This document shows, piece by piece, positions 45,253 through 53,204 of a stretch of DNA of 64,000 nt. Under the pieces are notes generated by a model. It did not search any database. It worked only from the letters and a program-made list of their open reading frames with translations, and was not told the DNA's origin. The translations under genes and the position numbers were made by a program. Origin of the DNA: Kordiimonas sp. SCSIO 12603 (GTDB lineage Bacteria; Pseudomonadota; Alphaproteobacteria; Sphingomonadales; Kordiimonadaceae); the NCBI RefSeq assembly GCF_024398035.1, contig NZ_CP073748.1, positions 1,587,520 to 1,651,519 on the forward strand, read 5' to 3'. Position 1 is the stretch's first letter. Each line of letters opens with the position of its first letter.

Positions 45253-45738
45253 CTAATCTTCATCATCTAGGCTTGGGGGCTTTACAGCGAAGGCTAAATA
45301 AAGGCGCGGCAAGCCCATGTGCATGTAGGAAACTGTTATGCCTATGCCGATAGTTTCGGTGATGTTTTTAGGCAGATAGACTTGTGTGTCGAAGACTTCA
45401 GGTAGATTTGCGAGCATAAAATAGCCGGTCACAATGAACATAAAGTACCCAAAGACCTTGTAGGCAAAAGCATTTGCCTTGTTGGATAGCGCTATTTCGC
45501 GTTCATCCCGGTTTTCACTTGCATGCAGTATGCGTTCAAGGGGCTGTGGGAAGAAAAGCCACAAGAACATTATTGGTAGCATCAGAGCAAATAAGCTGAA
45601 TTTTGCGAGGCTATCATTTGATACGATCAAAAAGCTTACTGCAAGAATAGGTAGGCCCGCGCAAATGGTAAGCATAGAGAGTTTTGCTACAGTTTGATTC
45701 CAGGTGCCTGTTTTCGAGCCGTATATTGTCATCCACAT
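45253..45738 (-). CDS. Four-helix membrane protein A of the DERE operon
   Basis: This is a 161-residue protein with four hydrophobic helices. The shared motifs are DEREIALSNKANAFAYK between helices 2 and 3 and GLPRLYLAFAVKP after helix 4, and it ends in an acidic LDDED. It starts 10 bp after the XRE regulator stop. Pairs of a small XRE regulator with a DERE-type membrane protein occur in many bacteria and archaea, but their role is unclear. Confidence 0.75.
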   Translation of the reverse strand: MWMTIYGSKTGTWNQTVAKLSMLTICAGLPILAVSFLIVSNDSLAKFSLFALMLPIMFLWLFFPQPLERILHASENRDEREIALSNKANAFAYKVFGYFMFIVTGYFMLANLPEVFDTQVYLPKNITETIGIGITVSYMHMGLPRLYLAFAVKPPSLDDED

Positions 45739-45748
45739 GATAAACCCC

Positions 45749-45985
45749 CTACTGCATGTTCAGTTGATCGGTAAGCGAAGGAAAAGGTTCGAGCGAAAAA
45801 AGCTGCTCGATCGGTGCTTCGAAAAATTCGCTTAACTTCAGCGCCAGTTCCAGCGACGCATTATAGTCCCCACGTTCCAGATACCCGATGGTTTGAAAGT
45901 TCACACCCACTGCATCCGCCACTTGTTGGCGGGATAGGCCTTTCGCTGTTCTGAATAGTTTTATTCTATTGTGTACCATGATCAA
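45749..45985 (-). CDS. XRE (Cro/CI) family regulator
   Basis: This 78-residue protein is almost entirely one HTH domain: RIKLFRTAKGLSRQQVADAVGVNFQTIGYLERGDYNASLELALKLSEFFEAPIEQLF. This compact YozG-like type commonly sits before a membrane-protein gene, as here. It likely represses its own operon, and the membrane partners may modulate it; both are inferred. The upstream region (45986-46144) also holds the peroxiredoxin terminator. Confidence 0.9.
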   Translation of the reverse strand: MIMVHNRIKLFRTAKGLSRQQVADAVGVNFQTIGYLERGDYNASLELALKLSEFFEAPIEQLFSLEPFPSLTDQLNMQ

Positions 45986-46085
45986 TTAATATCTGATTCG
46001 TGACTATTTGTTGTATATGTATAACATTTTGGAAAAGAGTCAATCCCTATAGGTTGTGATGCACACGCGTTTATGGGCCGTGGGC

Positions 46086-46116
46086 AATAAAAAAGGCCCC
46101 GGTTTCCCGAGGCCTT
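46086..46116 (-). terminator. Rho-independent terminator of the peroxiredoxin gene
   Basis: An AAGGCC-GGCCTT based stem with one internal mismatch is followed on the minus strand by TTTTTTATT. Confidence 0.85.
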
Positions 46117-46144
46117 TCTGTTCAGATAAATCTGGTAAGGAAGC

Positions 46145-46750
46145 TTAGAGCTTCTCAGCGTTTTTACCGAGGTATTCAGCAACGCCAGCAGCGTCAGCTT
46201 TCATGCCTTCGTCGCCTTTGTTCCAGCCAGCTGGGCAAACTTCGCCGTGCTCTTCGTGGAACTGAAGTGCTTCAACAAGACGTACGAACTCGTCAACGTT
46301 ACGGCCTAGTGGTAGGAAGTTAACATACTGGTGCCAAACCATGCCGTCTTTACCGATAAGGAATGTACCACGAAGGCTGATGCCTTCTTCTTCGATAAGA
46401 ACGTCGAAATCACGTGCGATTTGCTTTGTTTTGTCAGCAACCATTGGGAAATCAACTGGGCCCAGGCCACCTTCAGAAGTTGGTGTGTTGCGCCATGCAG
46501 CGTGTGTGTGCTCGCTATCAACAGAAACAGCAACAACCTTCACACCAAGCTCTTTGAACTTGTTCATGCGGTTGTGGAACGCAAGAATTTCAGAAGGACA
46601 TACGAATGTGAAATCAAGCGGGTAGAAGAATACGAGGCCGTAATCGTCGCCGATGTATTCTTTTAGGTTGAAAGATTCGTTGATGCTACCGTCTGCCATA
46701 ACAGCAGCGGCGGTGAAATCTGGAGCTGGTTTACCTGCAAGAACAGCCAT
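46145..46750 (-). CDS. Typical 2-Cys peroxiredoxin (AhpC/Prx1 type)
   Basis: This 201-residue peroxidase reduces hydrogen peroxide and organic hydroperoxides in the cytoplasm. The peroxidatic cysteine is in FTFVCPSE (Cys51) and the resolving cysteine in EVCPAGW (Cys172). The conserved MVWHQ and GRN segments are present. trxB, elsewhere in the window, could supply electrons through thioredoxin. No ahpF follows. Two palindromes lie about 125-150 bp upstream. Confidence 0.96.
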   Translation of the reverse strand: MAVLAGKPAPDFTAAAVMADGSINESFNLKEYIGDDYGLVFFYPLDFTFVCPSEILAFHNRMNKFKELGVKVVAVSVDSEHTHAAWRNTPTSEGGLGPVDFPMVADKTKQIARDFDVLIEEEGISLRGTFLIGKDGMVWHQYVNFLPLGRNVDEFVRLVEALQFHEEHGEVCPAGWNKGDEGMKADAAGVAEYLGKNAEKL

Positions 46751-46876
46751 GTGGGCCTCCTATAGAATTGAAGTAAATGTACAAACTGAATATCGAGCAA
46801 TTACCACAGCGCTATGACAGCAATATGGCTCCGCTCGCTCGCGCATACTTTATGCTTTTTGGGGGTAAAATCAATG

Positions 46877-46901
46877 CGCTTTAAAGCGATTACTGTAATC
46901 G
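46877..46901. promoter_or_regulatory. Two adjoining palindromes in the peroxiredoxin/AraC divergent region
   Basis: CGCTTTAAAGCG (46877-46888, perfect 12-bp palindrome) overlaps by 2 bp CGATTACTGTAATCG (46887-46901, 7-bp arms, 1-bp centre). They lie between the divergent peroxiredoxin and membrane AraC genes and look like operator sites. Confidence 0.5.
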
Positions 46902-47044
46902 TATTTTTCGATTAATATTCAGTAAAATCAACGGCGTGATAAATTAACCCTGCGCTTTAAACTTTCGCTTGTCAAGTTTTCTCTTGGGAGTTTCAGAAAA
47001 GCAGATTTATAGTTTCATCAACAATATAAAATGCGAGGCTGTGG

Positions 47045-48106
47045 GTGCTTGAGTTCTACGACAATCTGTTCCGTTTCTGGGCTATTGGGCTTTTCTTTTT
47101 TCTGGGGGCCATTGTGGTCAGGAACTATGGCCGCACACAAACGGGTTTGCTTGGTTTTGCATCTGCTATATCGGGGGCTGCCTATCTCATTTGTTCTAGC
47201 GCGGTGGATAAAGCTGATATCGGCTATCTTATGCTGGTTATTGAGCCCTTTTGTTATATGGGGCCGATTGTGGTGTGGCTGTTCAGCCTTTCCTTGTTTC
47301 AGGATCATTTCAAACTAAACCGCTATCATGTTCTGGTATCTGTCGGGTATCTGCTTCTTTCAAGAATTCTTGAATATGAGTTCCGGAATGATGTTTGGGG
47401 CGTGTTAGGGCCGCTTCTTGTTATCCATGGGCTATCCCGGGTAGGGCTTTTGGTTCATGCAATTTATATCGCATGGCAAGGCTGGGCAGAGGATCTGCTA
47501 GAGAACCGCAGGAAATTCCGTTCCGTTTATATTGTGCTGGTAACAGGTGTTTCTGCTGTGATTTTCTTTATTGAGGTAATTTACAGGCCGGATGTGCCAA
47601 CGGCGGCACTGCACTTGTGGCAATCAGCTTCATTTGCGGCGCTCGCGAGCACCATTGCATGGTTCGCTGTGGCCCCACGGAAAGGTTTGTTGGATGCAAA
47701 AACTGTTACAGTGAGCGAAAAGAAGGCGGCAGAGAAAACGGCCAATGCCAGCGATAAACTCGATCTGAAGACCATCAACAAGCTTGTTGTGGAAGAAGAG
47801 GGGTATCTGGAAGCGGGCCTTACCATTGCCAAGCTGGCGCAAGATGCCAAATTGCCAGAGCACCGCCTGCGCCGGTTGATTAATCAGCATATGGGCTACC
47901 GCAATTTTGCAGATTTCCTCAATCACTACCGGATTGACGCCGCCAAGAAACGGCTTGCGGATGCGGAAGCAAGACACACGCAGGTGCTGGTGATTGCGAT
48001 GGATCTTGGCTACGGCTCATTGGGGCCTTTCAACCGTGCGTTCAAGGAGCGTACGGGGCAAACGCCCACGGAATATAGAAAACAAGCGCTTGCTGAAACT
48101 GAATAA
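47045..48106 (+). CDS. AraC family regulator with N-terminal membrane domain (left of hydroxylase gene)
   Basis: This 353-residue protein has about seven hydrophobic helices (about 10-215), a linker, and a C-terminal AraC HTH pair (LTIAKLAQDAKLPEHRLRRLINQHMGYRNFADFLNHYRIDAAKKRL and VLVIAMDLGYGSLGPFNRAFKERTGQTPTEYRK). It starts at GTG 47045. It is strongly similar to the regulator at 49244, and the two flank a fatty-acid hydroxylase gene. The N-terminal domain could bind a lipid or hydrophobic signal in the membrane; this is inferred. Confidence 0.88.
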   Translation: MLEFYDNLFRFWAIGLFFFLGAIVVRNYGRTQTGLLGFASAISGAAYLICSSAVDKADIGYLMLVIEPFCYMGPIVVWLFSLSLFQDHFKLNRYHVLVSVGYLLLSRILEYEFRNDVWGVLGPLLVIHGLSRVGLLVHAIYIAWQGWAEDLLENRRKFRSVYIVLVTGVSAVIFFIEVIYRPDVPTAALHLWQSASFAALASTIAWFAVAPRKGLLDAKTVTVSEKKAAEKTANASDKLDLKTINKLVVEEEGYLEAGLTIAKLAQDAKLPEHRLRRLINQHMGYRNFADFLNHYRIDAAKKRLADAEARHTQVLVIAMDLGYGSLGPFNRAFKERTGQTPTEYRKQALAETE

Positions 48107-48226
48107 AACTCGCCGATTTTGAAAAATCAGTGTTTGTTTTCAAAACCAGACAGCCAGAAAGCCCGTAATCCTTCATAGTTTCCATAGTCCCGAGTTCGAC
48201 AGTTCGGTTATGAGGAAATAATAAAG

Positions 48227-49042
48227 ATGGATACATTAATCTGGGTTCTTGAGCGTTTGTGGCGCGGGTTTACATTCGATTTTACTCGTTACTTTTTAGC
48301 CGCTGGTGGTGTTTATCTGATTGTGTGGGTGCTGTTTAATAAACAGTTTGCCCCGCTTAAGATTAGAAAGAAAACACCGCGGACACGCCAGATGGTGATC
48401 GAATTCCTCACATCAATGCGCACGGTGCTGATATACGGCTTTGTTGGTTTCCTTACCTTTTGGGGCATTGAAAGCGGTGTGATGCGTTATTACCTGGATA
48501 TGGAAGAATACGGCACCGCTTATTATATCTTCTCCATCCTCTTTATGATTGTGGCACATGATGCCTATTTTTACTGGACACACAGGGCCATGCATATGCG
48601 CGGTGTGATGAAATATATCCACGGCGAACACCATAAATCCATGAACCCAACACCCTGGACAGCATACCGGTTTGATATATTTGAAGCCGCATCCCACGCA
48701 CTATTTGTGCCGCTGTTCCTTTTATTTGTGCCGCTTCATCATGGGGTGATCGGGATATTTCTCATTCATATGATTATCAGAAACGCTATGGGGCATTCAG
48801 GCTATGAACTGTTCCCGCGTTCTTGGGCTACACATCCTATCCTTGGATGGTTAAACTTGGTAACCCACCATGATATGCACCATGCGAACGGGAACTATAA
48901 TTTTGGGCTTTATTTCACTTGGTGGGACCGCATCTGCGGAACGGAGCACCCGGATTATATCGCTCGTGTAACGAAAACCCCGGGTGCAACACGCGCAAAC
49001 CCACAAGGAACAGCTGAACCTGTTCATTTGCCTGCCGAATAA
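48227..49042 (+). CDS. Sterol desaturase/fatty acid hydroxylase family membrane protein
   Basis: This 271-residue di-iron integral membrane enzyme has the histidine clusters in order: HDAYFYWTHRAMH (111-123), HGEHH (132-136), a single His near 190, and HHDMHH (214-219). These bind two irons and use O2 to hydroxylate or desaturate lipid substrates. The substrate is unknown: fatty acid, ornithine lipid, carotenoid or sterol-like are possible. Its position between two paralogous membrane AraC regulators suggests that membrane lipid state controls its expression. Confidence 0.92.
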   Translation: MDTLIWVLERLWRGFTFDFTRYFLAAGGVYLIVWVLFNKQFAPLKIRKKTPRTRQMVIEFLTSMRTVLIYGFVGFLTFWGIESGVMRYYLDMEEYGTAYYIFSILFMIVAHDAYFYWTHRAMHMRGVMKYIHGEHHKSMNPTPWTAYRFDIFEAASHALFVPLFLLFVPLHHGVIGIFLIHMIIRNAMGHSGYELFPRSWATHPILGWLNLVTHHDMHHANGNYNFGLYFTWWDRICGTEHPDYIARVTKTPGATRANPQGTAEPVHLPAE

Positions 49043-49243
49043 CCAGTATTTGAAATCAGAATAGCGATAGCATGAAGGGCTGCTGATAGATGCGGCTTTT
49101 TGTGCTATTCTGTTTGTTGTTCACATTTGTTAAGCCATTAAATTAATGAATTTCAACTATTTATATATTTAACCTTTAAAGAATTCATCATATAGCCCAT
49201 ATGGTGAAATGCTGTGTGGTAAGGGAATAAAGGGGCCCTAAGC

Positions 49244-50362
49244 GTGACAGTGCTTGAGCTGTTAGATAACTTTCTCCGGTTTGGGGCGATTGCATGCTGT
49301 TTGATGACAGCAGCCTTGGTGCTGCGCGATGCCCGTAACCGTATATCAGCCAAGCTTTCTGCCTTTTGCTGTATTACCACATCTTCTTATTTGGCATCTT
49401 CCATACCGGGGCTTGGTGAAACCATTGGCTTCTGGATGTTGCCAATACTAGCTGTTTGTCTGTTTGGACCAACGGCGCTTTGGCTTTTCAGCCTTTCCAT
49501 GTTTGAGGATGATTTCAAACTGAAACGGTTCCACTATATTGTGGTAGGCGTTTTCGCAGCTCTTTGCGTTATTCAGTATGCCCTTTACTGGACTTTCCTT
49601 GATCAGCCACCGCTTATCTCCCCGACCAAGCTTCATGCAGAACTTCGTGGAGTGCATTGGCTTTCAACCATTATCAGTTGGGCAGCGCTTTTGATGAAAG
49701 TGGCTATGTCGTTCCATATGCTCTATAGCGCATGGAAAGGGAAAGATGATGATCTGGTAGAAGCGCGCCGCAAATTCCGCGAAACCTTCGTGATGGCATC
49801 TGCGTTTATTTCCTTTGGTATTGTCATCACTGAGAAATGGTTGTTGGGCTTTGGCCACAGCACGGGCGCTATTTTGCTGCTGGGGCAATCGGCTTCTATC
49901 ATGGCAGTGGTTATATATATGATGTGGCATGTAGGCGGTATTGACGGTAACTGGCTATTTGGTGAACCAGAGACCAGCCCGGTGCCTGAGAAGCCAAGGC
50001 GCCCACTTTCTGCTGACCGCCATGATCTTGAAACGCTGGATGCACTTGTGACCGAAGGTGTGCTTCTTGAAGCAGGGCTTACCATCAGCAGGCTGGCGGA
50101 TATGGCTAGTATGCCTGAGCACCGTCTGCGCCGATTGATTAACGAGCATCTGGATTTTCGTAACTTTGCGGATTACCTGAATTATCACCGTATTGAAGCT
50201 GCGAAAGACCGCTTGGCCGTGATAAAAGATCGGCACGTACCAGTGCTAACGGTGGCGATGGATTTAGGGTACGGCTCCCTTGGGCCTTTCAACCGGGCCT
50301 TCAAGGAACGCGCGGGAATGACCCCTAGCGAATTCCGCAAAAAAGCGCTTGCCGATTGTTAA
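49244..50362 (+). CDS. AraC family regulator with N-terminal membrane domain (right of hydroxylase gene)
   Basis: This 372-residue protein has about seven helices in the first 225 residues, then an AraC HTH pair (LTISRLADMASMPEHRLRRLINEHLDFRNFADYLNYHRIEAAKDRL and LTVAMDLGYGSLGPFNRAFKERAGMTPSEFRKKAL). The GTG at 49244 has AAAGGGG at proper distance; a GTG 6 bp later is possible. It is paralogous to the gene at 47045, and both N-termini begin LE-x-x-DN-x-x-RF. Confidence 0.88.
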   Translation: MTVLELLDNFLRFGAIACCLMTAALVLRDARNRISAKLSAFCCITTSSYLASSIPGLGETIGFWMLPILAVCLFGPTALWLFSLSMFEDDFKLKRFHYIVVGVFAALCVIQYALYWTFLDQPPLISPTKLHAELRGVHWLSTIISWAALLMKVAMSFHMLYSAWKGKDDDLVEARRKFRETFVMASAFISFGIVITEKWLLGFGHSTGAILLLGQSASIMAVVIYMMWHVGGIDGNWLFGEPETSPVPEKPRRPLSADRHDLETLDALVTEGVLLEAGLTISRLADMASMPEHRLRRLINEHLDFRNFADYLNYHRIEAAKDRLAVIKDRHVPVLTVAMDLGYGSLGPFNRAFKERAGMTPSEFRKKALADC

Positions 50363-50520
50363 AAACAGTCGCTGATTTCTTTAAAAGCTGCCTATTTTCA
50401 GAATTGATAAGATAAAACGCTTCACACCTGTGCATTCTGCCCCTAGATAAGCCGCAACGCTTTATCTAACTCATGAATAAAATCTGTTCGAGAGTATTAC
50501 GAGACACGAGGAGAGACGTT

Positions 50521-51039
50521 ATGTCTTCATATGCACCTTCCCAAGAGTTCCTACCACTGCGCGGTATTTCGGCTGCTTTTCGTTCTGGCCTTAACACGTT
50601 TTTCAGCCGCAAGGCTGCGCAGTCCCTTATTGCTGCTGGCACGCTAATGGCGGGCACAGCATCTGCAACAGCGCTTGATGCTTACGCAGTTGAAGGCTTC
50701 TGGCTGAACAAAGCTGGCGACGCGATTGTGAAAGTTGGCCCTTGCACAAATTCTCACGCACGTCTTTGTGGTGATGTTGTTTGGACAGCAAACGGCGCGA
50801 ATGTTGCTGTAGGTGATCGCGTTCTAACTGGTTTCCGTGTAGACGGTAACAAAAGTGGTGATCGCTGGACACAAGGCAAAGTAAGCCTGAACGGTAAAAA
50901 AGGTAAAAAAGGCAAGCTTCGCTTCGTTGAAGATACGCTGAAAGTTGGCACATGCCGCGGTTCAAAATGTAAGAACGTTACATGGACACGTCCAAGCGCA
51001 ACACAAACAGCACAAGCTGGCCTAAACGGCGCTGAATAA
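50521..51039 (+). CDS. DUF2147 domain-containing secreted protein
   Basis: This 172-residue protein starts at the ATG at 50521, after a GAGGAGAG ribosome site. A hydrophobic export segment is at about 36-52. The mature domain matches DUF2147: EGFWLNKAGDAIVKVGPCTNSHARLCGDVVW, then a KGKLRFVEDTLKVGTC part, with four cysteines able to form disulfides. The N-terminal extension before the hydrophobic part is long and basic (about 35 residues), more than a usual signal peptide n-region. The family is periplasmic with unknown function. Confidence 0.83.
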   Translation: MSSYAPSQEFLPLRGISAAFRSGLNTFFSRKAAQSLIAAGTLMAGTASATALDAYAVEGFWLNKAGDAIVKVGPCTNSHARLCGDVVWTANGANVAVGDRVLTGFRVDGNKSGDRWTQGKVSLNGKKGKKGKLRFVEDTLKVGTCRGSKCKNVTWTRPSATQTAQAGLNGAE

Positions 51040-51066
51040 GCTTTCCCCAGAAGCTTAATACCGAAT

Positions 51067-51098
51067 AAAAAAGGCGGAGCATTTGCCCCGCCTTTTTT
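51067..51098. terminator. Bidirectional terminator
   Basis: A stem of AAAAAGGCGG-type sequence with CCGCCTTTTT and a GC-TTT-GC inner pairing. It has A-runs and T-runs on either side and lies between convergent genes. Confidence 0.9.
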
Positions 51099-51119
51099 AG
51101 TATCTGAAGTTTGCCAGTG

Positions 51120-52031
51120 TTATTGACGAACTACTTTATAGCCTTTTGCTTCTAGAAGCTCTTGTACTGAGTTCTTCCCTGCAAGGTGGCCTGCGCCTAC
51201 AGCAATAAAGATATCGCCTGAACCTTTCATCAGTTCATCGATTTGCTCTGCCCAGTTTTCATTACGGTCATAAAGAGCAACTTTCGCCAAATCAGGTGTT
51301 GCTTGCATCGCCTCATTCATAAGCGCGCCTACTTCTTCTGGTTTTCCAGAAGCCCAATTGGTTACAAGGTTGTTGAGAAGCGTTGAGCTTTCGCCAAGCT
51401 GTTCCAGCATTTCAATAAAATAGGCGTTTTCGTTTTCAGAACTTAAGGTGCCGAATATTTTGATCTGGGTTTCAACAGATTCTAGATATTTTACATCTTT
51501 AGATGCCGCTTTAGCTTCATTAAATAGTAGTTTGTCGACACCTGATTCTGGATCGAAACCATTTTGTACATAGTTCTGTACTGTGAGGTTAAGCCCAATA
51601 AACCAAGGGCGCAGTGAATCAAATTGCTTGAGCGCTGCTTCTGGAATTCCTAATCCACCAGAGAGCTCCTTAATTTTACTGAAATCTTCCGGGCTAAAGC
51701 GGTTACTGAATGTTACGCCAGCTGGGTTAAGCGCATATGGTTGTATGATAGCTATCATTTCCGACTGAGGTGTCTCTTCAACAGCTGCTTCGAAATAGAC
51801 AGTTTCTGAACCTTTGAAGGCTGTTGTTATTTTATCTGAGCGCCAAACTGTATCGGGCTTGAGAAGATGCACTGTGCCAAACAGATAGATATTACTATCT
51901 TCATCAGAGAGTTTCCACAGTGCTGGACCATCCTCGGCCTGTACTGGGTTTGCAAAGAAGGCCGCTGTCGCGAAAAGGGCCGGTGCAAGGGCTGCTGCCG
52001 CTGCTTTTTTTAGTGTTAGCCGAAGTGCCAT
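51120..52031 (-). CDS. TraB/GumN family protein
   Basis: This 303-residue secreted protein has a signal peptide (about 1-33, PVQAED). The TraB/GumN hallmarks are LFGTVHLLKPD near the start of the mature part, the central LGIPEAALKQFDSLRPWF region, and the C-terminal IFIAVGAGHLAGKNSVQELLEAKGY. The two conserved His/Gly motifs suggest an EreA/ChaN-like or metalloprotease-like fold; activity in bacteria is not established. The ATG at 52031 has a GAGGA ribosome site. An in-frame TTG at 52046 overlaps that site and is rejected. Confidence 0.9.
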   Translation of the reverse strand: MALRLTLKKAAAAALAPALFATAAFFANPVQAEDGPALWKLSDEDSNIYLFGTVHLLKPDTVWRSDKITTAFKGSETVYFEAAVEETPQSEMIAIIQPYALNPAGVTFSNRFSPEDFSKIKELSGGLGIPEAALKQFDSLRPWFIGLNLTVQNYVQNGFDPESGVDKLLFNEAKAASKDVKYLESVETQIKIFGTLSSENENAYFIEMLEQLGESSTLLNNLVTNWASGKPEEVGALMNEAMQATPDLAKVALYDRNENWAEQIDELMKGSGDIFIAVGAGHLAGKNSVQELLEAKGYKVVRQ

Positions 52032-52126
52032 AGTGTAATTCCTCAATCTTTATTAACGCGCTGCTTATGTATTTTTTCTACGCGGTTACCTTTACAGTCT
52101 CAGGACAATAAAAAAGCTTACAGAAA

Positions 52127-53059
52127 TTATTCGCTTGGTATGAAATAATTCAGATATTCCTGATAGGTGATTGATTTATCGTTATTTTTATCTGCCACCA
52201 TAAATAGCTGTTTGATTTCATTGTCGTTTTCTGTCCATTCCATAAGGCCATTTGTTTTGGCTAAATGAACGCTTGCCTCTTCTGTAGCATCGGGATGCCA
52301 GCAGGTAGCCGCATAATTGAAAGAGTAAAGAAGAGTTTGCGAATGAAAGAAATCATCTTTTCTTATCTCTTGCAGTGCTACTTTAAACTCCGACGTTGAT
52401 ATTATTCTGTCTGCATTTTTATCGAGATAGCTGAATTCAGTGTTGAGATCTACTGCGCTAGGAATGGTGGGAGATTTTCCAAATTCTTCTTTGGATAACA
52501 TGTTGTTCTGATCGGTATCCAGCGTGTTGAACAGCACCGTTTGCTGTGCTGTTGCCAGCTCCAGAATATTACAGCCTGGGCCTTTACGCTCATCTTCCGA
52601 GATCATTCTTTCATCAATTAACTTATCAAATTCCGGGAATTGAAACAGATACCCGCCAACGATATGTTTGTATTTCTGAGAGCGCACCGTTGGCTGAACC
52701 GTAGCCAAATATTCATTTAAAGATATTTGCCCGTTACTGTTGGCATCAAGAATAGCGAAAAATGGTTCAATAAGAGGGCTTTGTTCCTGCTCTACTATGT
52801 TGGTAAGGCCGAATATTCCCCCAACTGTAATGGCGCCAGCGATAAATCCTGTTACTAACATTATCAATCTCCTGTTTGGTTTTTCTTCAGGAGTGAGCTG
52901 CCCGTTTTCTAAATACAGCGTGATTGCTTCTCTCAAAACACCACTGGCTGTTTCACCGTTTTCTTTGCAGGCTTTCATAAAGGCCTGTTTGTTTTCATGA
53001 GGAAGACGAACTTCCAGAAACTCGGTCTTCTTGGGTGTTTGATTGCTGTTTTTAGTCAT
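52127..53059 (-). CDS. Ribbon-helix-helix-like domain fused through a membrane helix to four EF-hands
   Basis: This is a 310-residue protein. Residues 13-52 (EFLEVRLP strand, then helices HENKQAFMKACKENG and TASGVLREAITLYLENG) look like an Arc/MetJ-type DNA-binding domain. Residues 64-86 form one membrane helix preceded by Asn-Arg-Arg, so the N-terminus should be cytoplasmic. The rest is periplasmic with four EF-hand loops: 105-116, 181-192, 213-224 and 290-301. Each has Asp at position 1, Asp or Asn at 3 and 5, and Glu at 12. This suggests a calcium-sensing membrane-bound regulator, which is inferred. The TGTGGATAA in its upstream region lies in a CCTGT-ACAGG repeat (53075-53089). Confidence 0.82.
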   Translation of the reverse strand: MTKNSNQTPKKTEFLEVRLPHENKQAFMKACKENGETASGVLREAITLYLENGQLTPEEKPNRRLIMLVTGFIAGAITVGGIFGLTNIVEQEQSPLIEPFFAILDANSNGQISLNEYLATVQPTVRSQKYKHIVGGYLFQFPEFDKLIDERMISEDERKGPGCNILELATAQQTVLFNTLDTDQNNMLSKEEFGKSPTIPSAVDLNTEFSYLDKNADRIISTSEFKVALQEIRKDDFFHSQTLLYSFNYAATCWHPDATEEASVHLAKTNGLMEWTENDNEIKQLFMVADKNNDKSITYQEYLNYFIPSE

Positions 53060-53204
53060 ACGGACTTCTCATTTCCTGTGGATAACAGGGGTGATCAATG
53101 AGAGAGCACTATACAATCATTTCTGTGTATAGCTTGAGAAAAAACATGTCCCCAGAAAGGCTTAAGCGTGTCCGGACAGGTTGTTCCAAGAAGATGTAGC
53201 TATT

